A stretch of DNA of 64,000 bases. Source: Dactylosporangium siamense (GTDB lineage: Bacteria; Actinomycetota; Actinomycetes; Mycobacteriales; Micromonosporaceae). A program made the position numbers and the translations under genes. A model generated the notes under the pieces. The model saw only the letters and a list, made by a program, of their open reading frames with translations. It searched no databases and was not told where the DNA came from. Shown here piece by piece: positions 17,597 to 26,641 of this stretch (the first letter of the stretch is position 1; the number at the start of each line of letters is the position of its first letter). The DNA lies in NCBI RefSeq assembly GCF_016862795.1, contig NZ_BONQ01000060.1, positions 42,111 through 106,110 on the forward strand. Direction: 5' to 3'.

Positions 17597-19195
17597 CCGG
17601 AAGCGGCCGACCGCCATGTTGAGGTCCTCCGCCATCCGGGCGAGGGCGTCGGCGGCCGACCGGGACTCCTCGACGGTCTGGCTCGTCGACTCGGTCGCGT
17701 CGGCCACGCCGCCGATGTTGCGGGCGATCTCGTCGGCGCCGGAGGCGGCCTCCGAGACACTGCGGCTGATCTCACCGGTCGTGGCGGTCTGCTCCTCCAC
17801 GGCCGAGGCGATCGTCGTCTGGTAGTCGCTGATGCGGTCGGTGATCTGCGTGATCCCCTCGATCGCGGCCACCGCGGCGGTCGTCTCCCCCTGGATCGTC
17901 TGGATCCGGGCCGCGATGTCCTCGGTCGCCCGGGCCGTCTCCTGGGCCAGGTCCTTCACCTCGCTGGCGACGACGGCGAAGCCCTTGCCCGCGTCGCCGG
18001 CGCGGGCCGCCTCGATCGTGGCGTTCAGCGCGAGGAGGTTGGTCTGCTCGGCGATCGAGGTGATCACCTTGACGATGTTGCCGATCTCGGACGACGACTC
18101 GCCCAGCCGGCCCACGATGCCGGTGGCCTCACGCGCCGAGATGACCGCCTCGCCCGCCACGGCCGCGGCGTCGCCGGCGCTCGAAGCGATCTCCCGGATC
18201 GCGGCACCCATCTCCTCGGCCGCGGCGGCGAGGGTCTGCACGTGACCGGCCACGTCCTGGGCGGCGTGCCGGACCGCGCCGGCGCGCTGCGCGGTCTGGG
18301 CCGCGCCCCCGGCCAACTTGTCGCTGATGCCGGCCATGTTCCGCGACGATCCGCCCAGCGCGGTGGCGTTGGTACTGATCGTCGTGACCGCGGTGAGCAT
18401 GCTGGCGATGGCCCGGTTCAGCGCGGAGGCCATCTGACCGACCTCGTCGCGCCCCCGGACCTCGGCGTGCCGGGTCAGGTCACCGTCGGCCACCGCCTCC
18501 AGCACAGTCGTGACCCGGCGCAGCGGACCCACCACCGCCCGGGTGACCAACCACGCCACGCCCAGGCCGAGCAGCAGGCTGAGCGCCGCACCGCCGAGGA
18601 CCAGCCAGTTGGTGCTGGACCGCTTGTCCTGGACCGCTTTCGCCTCCGCGGCGGCCGCGGAGGCCTGGCTGGCGACGAGGCTCTCGAACCGCTTGTTCAT
18701 GTCGTCGGTGAGCAGCTCCGACTTGTTGTAGCCGGTCCAGAAGCCGTTCAGGTCGCTCTTGTCGGCGGCGGGGAGAACCTCGCCGTCGCGGACCTGCTTG
18801 TACGACTCCCAGTCCTTGCGGAGACTGTCGAAGCTGGCTGGGTCGGTCGTCTCACCGGCGTACCGCTCCATCGAGGCGGCGATGCTCGCGTCGAGCTTCT
18901 TCATCTGCTCCAGGTGCTTCGCCCGCCACTCGGCGTTGGAGATGAAGTACTTCACCGTCGTGTTCAGATCCGCGAGGACGTCCGCGCGCAGCTGCGCCAG
19001 CGTCTGCGTGGGCCGGACCCCGTCGTCGTACACCGCCTGCCCACCCTCAGCCAACCGCTTGAGCCCGGCGAAACTCAGGCCCACCACGACGGCGGACGTC
19101 ACGATGACGATCAGCACCGCTCCGAAGATCTTCGCGCCGACCGGCACGTCACCGATTCGTCCACCGCCACCTGGCGATGCTGAGGTCGTACTCAT
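17591..19195 (-). CDS. methyl-accepting chemotaxis protein
   Basis: A 534-aa membrane chemoreceptor. TM1 is near residues 21-43 and TM2 near 198-217; between them lies an all-helical periplasmic-type four-helix-bundle sensor. HAMP follows ([20 protein letters not shown]), then the cytoplasmic coiled coil whose hairpin tip contains [20 protein letters not shown]. This is the CheA/CheW-binding tip. No che or flagellar genes are in the window, so it must work with components elsewhere. ATG 19195 was chosen because GGGGGA lies upstream and the frame before it is not protein-like. Close relative of the receptor at 26642. Ligand unknown. Confidence 0.93.
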   Translation of the reverse strand: MSTTSASPGGGGRIGDVPVGAKIFGAVLIVIVTSAVVVGLSFAGLKRLAEGGQAVYDDGVRPTQTLAQLRADVLADLNTTVKYFISNAEWRAKHLEQMKKLDASIAASMERYAGETTDPASFDSLRKDWESYKQVRDGEVLPAADKSDLNGFWTGYNKSELLTDDMNKRFESLVASQASAAAAEAKAVQDKRSSTNWLVLGGAALSLLLGLGVAWLVTRAVVGPLRRVTTVLEAVADGDLTRHAEVRGRDEVGQMASALNRAIASMLTAVTTISTNATALGGSSRNMAGISDKLAGGAAQTAQRAGAVRHAAQDVAGHVQTLAAAAEEMGAAIREIASSAGDAAAVAGEAVISAREATGIVGRLGESSSEIGNIVKVITSIAEQTNLLALNATIEAARAGDAGKGFAVVASEVKDLAQETARATEDIAARIQTIQGETTAAVAAIEGITQITDRISDYQTTIASAVEEQTATTGEISRSVSEAASGADEIARNIGGVADATESTSQTVEESRSAADALARMAEDLNMAVGRFRV

Positions 19196-19675
19196 CCGGG
19201 TCCCCCAATGACGGTCTTTACCCCCCGTATCGACGGCCCGGACTCGAAGTTGAGCTTCGTCAGCGGGAGAGCAACGCCCGCTTCCCGGACCACCTCGGTC
19301 GGCGCCTCCTCGGCCATGCGCACGGTCGTGTGCTCCAGCCCGGCCGCCCACGCCCGCCACCGCGCCGAATCCGAGCGCGGCTACCAGTCCTGCTGCACGC
19401 TCAGCGGCACTCGGGCGTAGTTCAAGGCGCTCCCCGGCATTATGTGAGGCCCACGGGTGGCGCCTTGGATCACGACCGCGTCCGCCGCCGCGTTTCGGTG
19501 AAAAGCGTGAAACGCAGGGGGGCGTCTGCATGCCCCCGCCCCTTCGCGCTTTCTGGCGGACATCCGCACGACGCCCAGGGCCCTTCCGCTGACGCCGGCA
19601 CGGTGACCGTTCGCGACGTCCGAGGCCCAGGCCGCCACCTGCCGCACGGCCGGACGGGCGGTCTTACGGGCGGGC

Positions 19676-19729
19676 GTGATCGAAGTCGTGCACGGGCTGT
19701 GTGGACAGCCGGCCCGCGACTTCGATCAC
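19676..19729. repeat. long imperfect inverted repeat
   Basis: 25-base arms (starting GTGATCGAAGTCG and ending CGACTTCGATCAC) around a 4-base loop; the outer 13 bp and inner 6 bp pair fully. It could be a terminator, a protein-binding site or the end of a decayed mobile element. Confidence 0.6.
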
Positions 19730-19913
19730 CAGGAAGATCTCCTCCCGGTCGAGAACAAGCGAGCGAAGACGTTGACCCGGACCTCGGCACGCCGGATCAC
19801 ACGCGGGCCGTACGGGGGTCGTGGCCGGGCTTCTTCACAACCCGAAGGATCCCCGGCACCTGACGCCGGAAATCGTTCGGCTGGTTGCGCCATCCCGCTG
19901 GGACCCCGCACAG

Positions 19914-19962
19914 TTCGAAGTCGCGGCCCGGGCCGTCCGGACGGGACACGGGACGACTTCGA
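19914..19962. repeat. second copy of the GAAGTCG inverted motif
   Basis: TTCGAAGTCGCGGCCCGG at the left and ACGACTTCGATC at the right repeat the half-sites of the inverted repeat about 240 bp away, with a different centre. Confidence 0.45.
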
Positions 19963-20091
19963 TCCAGCCGTGAGCGAGCACCACGACCACGGACGCGGAC
20001 CCGGGCCACAGGACGCACCGGCCGGCGCCGCCGAAGCTGAGTTGGAGTTTCCCCTAGGTGTTCATCAGCGCTCATGGTGTGGAAAAGGTGA

Positions 20092-20138
20092 CCGCCTAAC
20101 AAGCGGGGGGTCGTTGGTTCGAACCCAACCGTGCCCAC
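20092..20138 (+). pseudogene. tRNA-Val 3'-half fragment (att-like repeat, copy 1)
   Basis: 47 bases match the anticodon arm, variable region, T arm and acceptor 3' strand of the intact tRNA-Val at 28304-28375 with a single change in the anticodon loop (TAACAAG for TTACAAG). The 5' half is missing or badly decayed, although a GCTCA...GTGGAA remnant is just visible upstream. It cannot fold into a tRNA. Such 3'-half copies are typical of sites left by tRNA-targeting integrases. Confidence 0.8.
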
Positions 20139-20682
20139 AGTGTTTTCTGCGCCTTCGGCGCGGCGGGGGTTCCCACCCGCACCCCCATGGCCGCTGCGGC
20201 CACTGACCGGCGCTGCGCGCGGTCAGCACACCAACTCTTGTGGCGGTATCGCCGCGCTCTGCGCCTTCGCTGAACGGACCACACCTTGCCGTCCGCATGG
20301 GGTCGCGCCTGGTCCGCCGCTGTCCGCGCCCGACCAGGTCAGACTCCTCGCGGGTACGACACTTCCGGCCCGCTGGAGCGTCCTCCCTTCCGTGTGCGAC
20401 ACGGCGTCCTGGGCCGCGGCCCGCCCTCCGAGGCTCATCGCGGTGGGCGGCACGCAGGGCACCCTGGAGGCCAGGCTCGGCTTGCGGGCGCAGCCACTGG
20501 AGGGCGGCGGTCGAACCGTAGATCCGGCGCGACCGCCAGCCCGATCGGGCGCCAGGCGGCCGGCATCCCGAGGCGCGGCCAGCGTCCGTATGGCAACACC
20601 TACGGCAACCGGCACGAACGCTGGAGGACTGCGCGAACCGGCGATGGCAGGATCACCTCAACATCGACGGTCGGAGGTTCGC
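20139..20682. other. 540-bp stretch between tRNA fragment and the next gene
   Basis: No gene recognised. Several frames are open on both strands but none has a ribosome binding site and protein-like composition. It lies inside the segment bounded by the two tRNA-Val fragments. Confidence 0.4.
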
Positions 20683-21132
20683 GTGGACGCGCCGGAGTGG
20701 CAGTACCTGGTCCCGTTCAGCGGGAGCGTGGTCGCCGCACTCGCACAGCTTCGTGCCGACGTGTTTACCCCTGATGACTACTACTGGCCGCACGGCGGCG
20801 ATCGGCTGAAGCCGACGGCGGAGGATCAGCTGCTGTCCGACGGGTGGATCCTGGAGGACAGCACTCATTCGATCTTGGATATCTTCGAAGTCGGTGTCGG
20901 CGATCCCACCGACGATGACGCCTACTGCAAAACCTTTGAGGTGACGGACGCCGAGTGCGAGCGGGCGCTTGGCACGACACGGGTGACGGCGGACGACTTG
21001 GCGCGCCTGGACGGCCAACTGGCGGAAACTCTCGGCCACCTTCTCACGGGCTACGGGGTTGGGCGACATCTGATCATCTACGCCGACGGGATGCCCGACC
21101 AGATCTTGTTCTTCGGCCACTCGGGAGACTGA
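20683..21132 (+). CDS. uncharacterised ~150-aa protein, paralogue A
   Basis: A 149-aa soluble acidic protein of no family I can name. It begins with an aromatic motif (WQYLVPFSG), has an [11 protein letters not shown] helix followed by DDYYWPHG, a central THSILDIFEVGVGDP block, the segment CKTFEVTDAECE and a C-terminal GVGRHLIIYADGMPDQILFF. The same order occurs in the 146-aa protein at 22986-23426, so the two are duplicates. GTG 20683 is preceded by GGAGG at five bases. It is the only gene between the two tRNA-Val 3' fragments. Small acidic neighbours of this kind are often immunity proteins, but nothing here proves that. Confidence 0.75.
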   Translation: MDAPEWQYLVPFSGSVVAALAQLRADVFTPDDYYWPHGGDRLKPTAEDQLLSDGWILEDSTHSILDIFEVGVGDPTDDDAYCKTFEVTDAECERALGTTRVTADDLARLDGQLAETLGHLLTGYGVGRHLIIYADGMPDQILFFGHSGD

Positions 21133-21202
21133 CCAACGCCACGCAGACCGCGCTTGCGGCACGACGGGTTCGGACAGGTTCTTTGAACTGCGGAAATCCC
21201 GA

Positions 21203-21248
21203 CCGCCCTACAAGCGGGGGTCGTTGGTTCGAACCCAACCGTGCCCAC
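21203..21248 (+). pseudogene. tRNA-Val 3'-half fragment (att-like repeat, copy 2)
   Basis: 46 bases match the intact tRNA-Val 3' half with one substitution and one deleted G in the variable region. Same orientation as the copy at 20092 and sharing its flanking GACCGCC start, so the two are direct repeats about 1.1 kb apart. Confidence 0.8.
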
Positions 21249-21323
21249 CACCATTCACCAGCGGTTCCGTCATTCTCAACACGGCACCGAAGGCGAAGCC
21301 CGGCACACTGCTACGTTCCGGCG

Positions 21324-21869
21324 GTGACCTCCGAGCACTCACGCGAGCGGCCGTCGTTGCCGGCGGGCCAACCGTGTTGGCGCAGCTTGACCCCCGAGAG
21401 CGTCGGTGACCTTACGGACCGGTACGAGTTCGGGGACGCGTGTGTCCGTGAAGTCAACCGCCGACAGACATACGGGAAGGGCGCGACGTCCACCGCTTCC
21501 GTCGTCATCGAGCTGATGAGGAAGCAGCCGGAGCCCGAGTGGGTCACCTTGCGACTGGAGCTCAGCGATGTCCGGGACTTCCGGATCATCGACGTCAACA
21601 CCTTCTCCTGGGTCCTTCTCGACGATCTCCATGTCGTCCGCGACGCCACTGGCCGGCTTCACCTTGATCTCGACAATGTGGCCCGATCCGATTTCCGGAC
21701 GCCGGATCAGATGGCCGAAGAGTCTCACCTGTACTTCTCGGCACGGGAGGTCCGATGGGCGGAGCTTGCCGCGCCGAGATGCGCGAGTGCTCCGACGACG
21801 CATGGCGGTCCTCGCGAGGCTGCGGAAGATTACGGCCGGACCATCCCGCCCGTGGGACGATCCGGCTGA
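21324..21869 (+). CDS. hypothetical protein
   Basis: A 181-aa protein I do not recognise. The central part looks folded (SVVIELMRKQPEPEWVTLRL, then RLHLDLDNVARSDF with alternating hydrophobic strands) and the C-terminal 35 residues look disordered. GTG 21324 is a guess: it has no clear ribosome binding site, and the first 40 residues are weakly protein-like, so the true start may be downstream. The stop codon lies inside the AAGGAGG binding site of the next gene, which suggests coupled translation. Confidence 0.55.
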   Translation: MTSEHSRERPSLPAGQPCWRSLTPESVGDLTDRYEFGDACVREVNRRQTYGKGATSTASVVIELMRKQPEPEWVTLRLELSDVRDFRIIDVNTFSWVLLDDLHVVRDATGRLHLDLDNVARSDFRTPDQMAEESHLYFSAREVRWAELAAPRCASAPTTHGGPREAAEDYGRTIPPVGRSG

Positions 21870-21881
21870 AGGAGGTGCGGC

Positions 21882-22916
21882 TTGGCTCCGGACGAGGCTC
21901 GCGTCCCCGCATGGGTGAGGGGCGAGGCCGAGGCGCCGCAGGGCGTCTCCACCATGCTGTATTTCGACGAGATCGAGTCGATCGAGGCCGTCCGCGACGT
22001 CCTGCACCTGTGGCACGACACGGCGGCCGGCGCGCTGCTCACGGCGAGCCTGCCCGAGGGCTGGGCCCGGCCGCGGGAGCGGGTGTCGGGCACGCAGTGG
22101 GTGAACGTCGCGGAGGACCGGGTGGAGGGGACCCGCTTCAGGCGTTGGGACAAGGGACTCACCGAGCAGCTGTACCAGCTGCAGGGCAACTGGCACTTCG
22201 AGCGCGACGAGCCCTACATCCCGTATGAGGTGGGCACGTGGGCCTCCCGCGTCGACGGTCCCCGGCAGCTGAAGCTGCGGGCCCACTCGACGTTCCCGCA
22301 GGAGCGGGAGCACACCGTGCTGACGGCCGCGGTCGAACTGGTCCGCGTCGTCGCCGACGCCGCGGATTTCGCCTACGGCCAGGTGCTCTTCGCCGGCGGG
22401 CCGGCCCGGCTCCACCCGTTGCGTCCCGGGCTCGTCGCCGGGCTCAACCGCGACCCAGACAGGTCACGGGAGCCCGCCCGGGCCGCGCTGCGCGGCTACG
22501 ACTGGGTCACCGTCGTGCCGCGGGAGCTGGTCGCGCGGCTCGGCGGCACCGACGCGCTGCGGGCCTCCGGAGCCTTCCACCGGGTTGTCGGTCTCGCCCA
22601 CGGCGGCGCGCTGGTGCAGGCCACCGAGTCGCCGCGGGCGTTCACGCGGGAGGCCGCCCGGGCCGTCGCCGACGCGCTGCGGCCGGTCTTCGCGCCCGTG
22701 CGCACGGTCGAGTCGTGGGGCGTCGAGGTGACCGAGGACGTGGCCGGGATGGTGCGGCAGTGGCGTTTCGAGGGCTACTCATACCCGGCCCTGGCCCGGG
22801 TGGCCGACCGCGTCCTGGGCTCCGACGCGGGCTGGGACGCGCGGTTCGGCGAGGCGCTGTGCCGGCAGAGCGCGGCCGTCCTCGACGAGGATCCCGACGA
22901 CTGGCCGTGGAGCTGA
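21882..22916 (+). CDS. hypothetical protein, weakly DUF3396/type VI immunity-like
   Basis: A 344-aa soluble protein with no signal peptide or membrane segment. The middle and end (YDWVTVVPRELVARLGGTDA, then LVQATESPRAFTR and ALRPVFAPVR) recall DUF3396 proteins, which are immunity factors of type VI and polymorphic toxins, but the match is only by eye. The start is a rare TTG, supported by a full AAGGAGG six bases upstream. It follows the previous gene directly and precedes a duplicated small gene. If it is an immunity protein, its toxin is not in this window. Confidence 0.65.
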   Translation: MAPDEARVPAWVRGEAEAPQGVSTMLYFDEIESIEAVRDVLHLWHDTAAGALLTASLPEGWARPRERVSGTQWVNVAEDRVEGTRFRRWDKGLTEQLYQLQGNWHFERDEPYIPYEVGTWASRVDGPRQLKLRAHSTFPQEREHTVLTAAVELVRVVADAADFAYGQVLFAGGPARLHPLRPGLVAGLNRDPDRSREPARAALRGYDWVTVVPRELVARLGGTDALRASGAFHRVVGLAHGGALVQATESPRAFTREAARAVADALRPVFAPVRTVESWGVEVTEDVAGMVRQWRFEGYSYPALARVADRVLGSDAGWDARFGEALCRQSAAVLDEDPDDWPWS

Positions 22917-22985
22917 CCGTGCCGGCCGGCCCCGGCCGCGGGGCCGTGGCAGGATCTCCGCGACGGTCGATGGGCGGAGGTCCAC

Positions 22986-23426
22986 ATGGGTGCGTCGGGA
23001 TGGGACTACCTGGTCCCGTATGACGGAGGCGTCGAGGCTGCCCTCAAGCGCCTGCGGGCCGAGGTGTTCGCCTCCGGCGACTACTACTGGACCTACGGCG
23101 AGGACCGGCCGAAGCCGGCGACCGAGGAAGAGCTCTGGGCCGACCACAACGTCCGCGAGAGCATGACCCACTCGGTCCTGGACATCTTCGAGGTCGGCAC
23201 CGGCGACCCCTGGGGCGGCAGGACGTTCGGCAAGACGTTCGAGGTGACGGAGGCCGAGTGCACGGCGGTGTTCGGCACTCCCCGCCCGACCGCGGACGAC
23301 CTGGGGTCCGACCTCGAGGAGCCGACGCAGCAGCTCCTCGCCGAGCGCGGCGTCGGGCGGCACCTGATCATCCACGGTGCCGACGGGCCGGCGCAGATCC
23401 TGTTCTTCGGCGCCACCGGGGACTGA
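22986..23426 (+). CDS. uncharacterised ~150-aa protein, paralogue B
   Basis: A 146-aa soluble acidic protein homologous along its length to the gene at 20683-21132: WDYLVPYDG, SGDYYWTYGED, THSVLDIFEVGTGDP, KTFEVTEAEC and a near-identical C-terminus GVGRHLIIHGADGPAQILFF. ATG with GGAGG seven bases upstream. It has more typical codon use for this genome than paralogue A (higher GC at third positions), so A may be the incoming or decaying copy. Function unknown. Confidence 0.78.
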   Translation: MGASGWDYLVPYDGGVEAALKRLRAEVFASGDYYWTYGEDRPKPATEEELWADHNVRESMTHSVLDIFEVGTGDPWGGRTFGKTFEVTEAECTAVFGTPRPTADDLGSDLEEPTQQLLAERGVGRHLIIHGADGPAQILFFGATGD

Positions 23427-23470
23427 CCGCCGCACCGCGGGGACGGCGCGTACCCACCGGTACGCAGCAC

Positions 23471-23887
23471 CTATGAGCCGAGCTTGTGCGGGCACTGGTG
23501 CAGCGGCCGCCGGGGGATGCGGGCCGGCCGGCGGATCGACACGAGCCGGGTCGGGCGGAGGACCGGCTGCTTCGAGGACAGTGGTGCCGTGGCGGACGTC
23601 GCGGTGCGGGAGACCGCGGCGAGGTGCGACGACAACGCGGCGTGCAGCAGCGTCGGGGACTGCTGCGGCGAGGTCGAGGTGCGACGGTTGTGGCCGGTGT
23701 ACGACGAAGCCGGCGGGCTGTAGCTGCGCTGCGCCGGGATGCGCCGGGTGGCCGGGATCGCGTCGACGGGCGCGGCGGCCACCGGGGCCGGTTCGTCCTT
23801 CTCCGGCCTGGTGACCACGAACGCGACGACGGCCGCCACGATGACCGGGACCAGGTAGAGCAGGGCTCCGGCGTATTGCTCGGTCAC
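23471..23887 (-). CDS. small membrane protein with basic Ser/Pro-rich tail
   Basis: A 138-aa protein with one N-terminal membrane segment (residues 5-27, ALLYLVPVIVAAVVAFVV) and a long, mostly disordered tail rich in Ser, Thr, Pro and Arg. GTG 23887 is preceded by GGGAG at seven bases. It may be a membrane-anchored structural protein; no family recognised. The basic end (RRPARIPRRPLHQ) could touch nucleic acid or phospholipid. Confidence 0.55.
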   Translation of the reverse strand: MTEQYAGALLYLVPVIVAAVVAFVVTRPEKDEPAPVAAAPVDAIPATRRIPAQRSYSPPASSYTGHNRRTSTSPQQSPTLLHAALSSHLAAVSRTATSATAPLSSKQPVLRPTRLVSIRRPARIPRRPLHQCPHKLGS

Positions 23888-23955
23888 GACGACGACTCCC
23901 AACGCTGCGCACTACTGACCTGCGCAACGCTACGGATTGCCCCGCATCGACGATG

Positions 23956-25305
23956 TCATCCGGTCGGTCCGCCCTGCAAGTCCGGGCGGGGTGCAGCTGA
24001 GGTGCAAACCTCCCTGAACCAGTCGAAGGACCGCCGCCTGGTCCGCTCCTGGGTGGTGAAGTCGACGTGGACGAGGCCGAAGCGCTGGTCGTACCCCTCG
24101 GCCCACTCGAAGTTGTCCAGCAACGACCAGGCACAGTAGCCGCGGACGTCGACCCCGGCAGCGATCGCCTCGCGGACGGCGGTGAGGTGGTCGGCGTGGT
24201 AGTCGATGCGGAACTGGTCGTCGACCGGTGCGTGGGAACAGCCGCTCTCGGTGATCCAGATCGGCGGGAGCTTCTCGCCGTACGTGTCGCGCAACGTCAC
24301 CAGCAGGTCCCGCAACGCCGACGGCACGACCGGCCAGCCGAAGTCGGTCGTCGGGTAGCCCGGGATGGTCTCGGCGCGGTGGAACGGCAGGTCCTCGCCG
24401 GGCAGCGGGGCGCCGACGAGGCTCGGGTTGTAATAGTTGACCCCGAGGGCGTCGATCGGCTGGGAGATGACCCGCAGGTCGCCGTCCAGGACGATCGAGT
24501 CGATGTCGGCGGTGGTGAGCGCCTCGACGATCGGTGGGTACTCGCCGAGCAGGACCGGGTCGGTGAAGAGCCGGTTCTGCACCAGGTCGTAGAACATGGC
24601 GGAGGTCTGGTCGTCCTCGGCGTCGCTCTTCGGCCACACCGGCGAGTAGTTGTTGGCGAGGGTGATCGGCGCGGCGGACACCCGGCGCAGCGCCGACACG
24701 GCCAGGCCGTGGCCGAGGAGCTGGTGGTGGATGATCGGGAGCAGGTCCAGGCCGAGCTGCTGGCCGGGGGCGTGGACGCCGAGGACGTGACCGAGCACCA
24801 GGTGGATGTAGGGCTCGTTGAGCGTCACCCACAGCTTCACCCGGTCGCCGAGGGCCTCGCCGACGAGCTCGGCGTATTCACCGAAGCGCATCGCGGTGTC
24901 GCGGTTGCCCCAGCCGCCGAGGTCCTGCAGGGCCTGCGGCAGGTCCCAGTGGAACAGGGTCACGAGCGGGTCGATGCCGCGGGCGAGCAGGCCGTCGACG
25001 AGCCGGTCGTAGAACGCCAGGCCGGCGGCGTTGGCGGGGCCCTCGCCGGTCGGCTGGACCCGGGACCAGGAGATCGAGAACCGGTACGCGGTGGCGCCGA
25101 GCTCCTGGATCAGGTCGAGGTCGGACTCCCACCGGTGGTAGTGGTCGCAGGCGACGTCGCCGGTGGCGCCGCCCCTGGTCGTGCCGGGGGTGCGGCTGAA
25201 CGTGTCCCAGATGGACAGGCCGCGGCCGTCCTCGTCCGCGGCACCCTCGATCTGATACGCGGCGGTCGAGACGCCGAACTGGAACCCCGCTGGAAAGTCC
25301 GACAT
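23956..25305 (-). CDS. bglB: GH1 beta-glucosidase
   Basis: A 449-aa cytosolic GH1 enzyme that splits cellobiose or other beta-glucosides taken up by the cell. The GH1 N-terminal signature FQFGVSTAAYQIEGA, the acid/base glutamate in TLNEPY and the nucleophile in WITESGCS (usually ITENG) are all present, and the length is normal. ATG 25305 is preceded by TAGCGT exactly six bases upstream with no Shine-Dalgarno sequence. It is divergent from the aldo/keto reductase with only 34 bp between the start codons. It fits with the secreted GH5 enzymes as the final step of cellulose or glucan use (inference). Confidence 0.94.
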   Translation of the reverse strand: MSDFPAGFQFGVSTAAYQIEGAADEDGRGLSIWDTFSRTPGTTRGGATGDVACDHYHRWESDLDLIQELGATAYRFSISWSRVQPTGEGPANAAGLAFYDRLVDGLLARGIDPLVTLFHWDLPQALQDLGGWGNRDTAMRFGEYAELVGEALGDRVKLWVTLNEPYIHLVLGHVLGVHAPGQQLGLDLLPIIHHQLLGHGLAVSALRRVSAAPITLANNYSPVWPKSDAEDDQTSAMFYDLVQNRLFTDPVLLGEYPPIVEALTTADIDSIVLDGDLRVISQPIDALGVNYYNPSLVGAPLPGEDLPFHRAETIPGYPTTDFGWPVVPSALRDLLVTLRDTYGEKLPPIWITESGCSHAPVDDQFRIDYHADHLTAVREAIAAGVDVRGYCAWSLLDNFEWAEGYDQRFGLVHVDFTTQERTRRRSFDWFREVCTSAAPRPDLQGGPTG

Positions 25306-25339
25306 GATCGCACGCTACCGGCTGGGGCAGTATTGGGCC

Positions 25340-26113
25340 ATGGCACACGAGATCCCGACCGTCGAGCTCGCCCCGGGGGTGCAGCTGCCGACCATCGGCT
25401 TCGGCACCTGGCAGATCACCGGCTCGTCGGCGTACGAGTCGACCCGCACCGCGCTCGACGTCGGTTACCGGCACATCGACACCGCCACCATGTACGGCAA
25501 CGAGGAGCAGATCGGCAGGGCGCTGCGCGACAGCGGCGTGGACCGTTCGGACATCTTCATCACCACGAAACTCCCGCCGTCGCAGGCCGGCCTGGAGCGG
25601 CAGACGATCGAGGCCAGCCTCAAGGCGCTCGGCGTCGACCACGTCGACCTGTGGCTCATCCACTGGCCGCCGTCGCGGGCGAAGTCGGTGCCGACCTGGG
25701 CGGCGTTCCAGGAGGTCCGCGACGCCGGCCTGACCCGCTCGATCGGGGTCAGCAACTACGACGCGGCGCTCATCGACCAGCTGATCAAGGAGACCGGCGA
25801 GGTCCCCGTCGTCAACCAGGTCGCGTGGAGCCCGGCCCAGCACGACGAGCACTTCCTCGCCGACATGCGGGACCGGGGGGTCGTCGTGGAGGGGTACAGC
25901 TCGCTGAAGAACACGCCCCTGGAGGACCCGCGGCTGGTCGCGATCGCGGCGGCGCACGGAGTGACGGTGCCGCAGGTGGTGCTGCGCTGGCAGCTGCACC
26001 ACGACATCGTCATCATCCCGAAGTCGACCCGCCGGGAGCGGATGACCGAGAACCTGTCGGTGCTCGGCTTCTCGCTGTCCGCGGACGAGCTGGAGACCAT
26101 CAACGCCTTGTGA
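25340..26113 (+). CDS. aldo/keto reductase
   Basis: A 257-aa NADPH-dependent oxidoreductase of the AKR superfamily, close to the 2,5-diketo-D-gluconate reductase group. The catalytic tetrad is visible: Asp and Tyr in DVGYRHIDTATMYGNE, Lys in TTKLPP and His in LIHWPP; the cofactor loop is IPKSTRRERMTEN. ATG 25340 has a CAGTAT hexamer six bases upstream and no ribosome binding site. Its 3' end overlaps the convergent hypothetical gene by 14 bp. Confidence 0.93.
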   Translation: MAHEIPTVELAPGVQLPTIGFGTWQITGSSAYESTRTALDVGYRHIDTATMYGNEEQIGRALRDSGVDRSDIFITTKLPPSQAGLERQTIEASLKALGVDHVDLWLIHWPPSRAKSVPTWAAFQEVRDAGLTRSIGVSNYDAALIDQLIKETGEVPVVNQVAWSPAQHDEHFLADMRDRGVVVEGYSSLKNTPLEDPRLVAIAAAHGVTVPQVVLRWQLHHDIVIIPKSTRRERMTENLSVLGFSLSADELETINAL

Positions 26114-26561
26114 CGCCCCGGTCCACCCTGGCCCGCCAGCCCCCGTCGCGGGGCTGGCGGCGCAGCTTCGCGAGGGCCTCGACGGCGCCGGTCACCAGCT
26201 CGCCGAAGTCGGGGTCCGGTCCCTTGTGGATGAGAAACGCCAGGCCGTTCGAGTTGCTCACGGCCCATCCGGTACGCCTGCCAAGCCGGTGCGCCGCATC
26301 GGCGCCGTGCGCGGTGACCAGCTGGATGTCGAACGGGTGGCGCACCGCACCGCCGTCGCGGGTCACCACGATCCGCGCCTGCGGTCGCGTGCCGTCCCGC
26401 TGGAACAGTGCCCGCCACCACCGCCGGCGCTCCGGCGGGGCCTCCACGATCACCTCGACGCCCTCGCCGTGCTCACCCGGGTCGCGGGCGTCCGCGACGG
26501 CGCGCACCAGGTCGACCACCTTCGCGGTGTCCGACCGGCGGAACGGCACCCAACTGTCCAC
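26100..26561 (-). CDS. hypothetical protein
   Basis: A 153-aa soluble protein, alpha/beta in pattern ([52 protein letters not shown]). No family recognised. GTG start with GAAGAT six bases upstream. It is convergent with the aldo/keto reductase (14-bp overlap) and divergent from the chemoreceptor gene. Confidence 0.6.
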   Translation of the reverse strand: MDSWVPFRRSDTAKVVDLVRAVADARDPGEHGEGVEVIVEAPPERRRWWRALFQRDGTRPQARIVVTRDGGAVRHPFDIQLVTAHGADAAHRLGRRTGWAVSNSNGLAFLIHKGPDPDFGELVTGAVEALAKLRRQPRDGGWRARVDRGVTRR

Positions 26562-26641
26562 GGCGACATCTTCGCCTGCTTTTCCTCAGATGCCGCCACC
26601 ATCGGCCGTTCAGCGGGACAGAACATCCGAAAGGACGTCCC

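Larger units (their letters stand above)
19196..20091. other. 900-bp stretch without recognisable gene, with repeated inverted motifs
   Basis: No convincing coding frame is seen. Two inverted repeats built from the same half-site (GATCGAAGTCG and its complement) lie at 19676-19729 and 19914-19962. The stretch opens an accessory region reaching to about 23.9 kb. Confidence 0.5.

Noticed and set aside
20092..20138. Intact tRNA gene at the tRNA-Val fragment
   Set aside because: The acceptor 5' strand and D arm cannot be found upstream; only a vague resemblance remains.
19797..20138. 113-aa minus-strand frame with a protein-like stretch in the gene-free region
   Set aside because: It starts inside the tRNA fragment, lacks a ribosome binding site and shows no family pattern.
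20065..20298. Short minus-strand frame containing GWVRTNDPPL, and similar frames at 21.2 and 28.3 kb
   Set aside because: This peptide is the known spurious translation of a tRNA 3' half read antisense.
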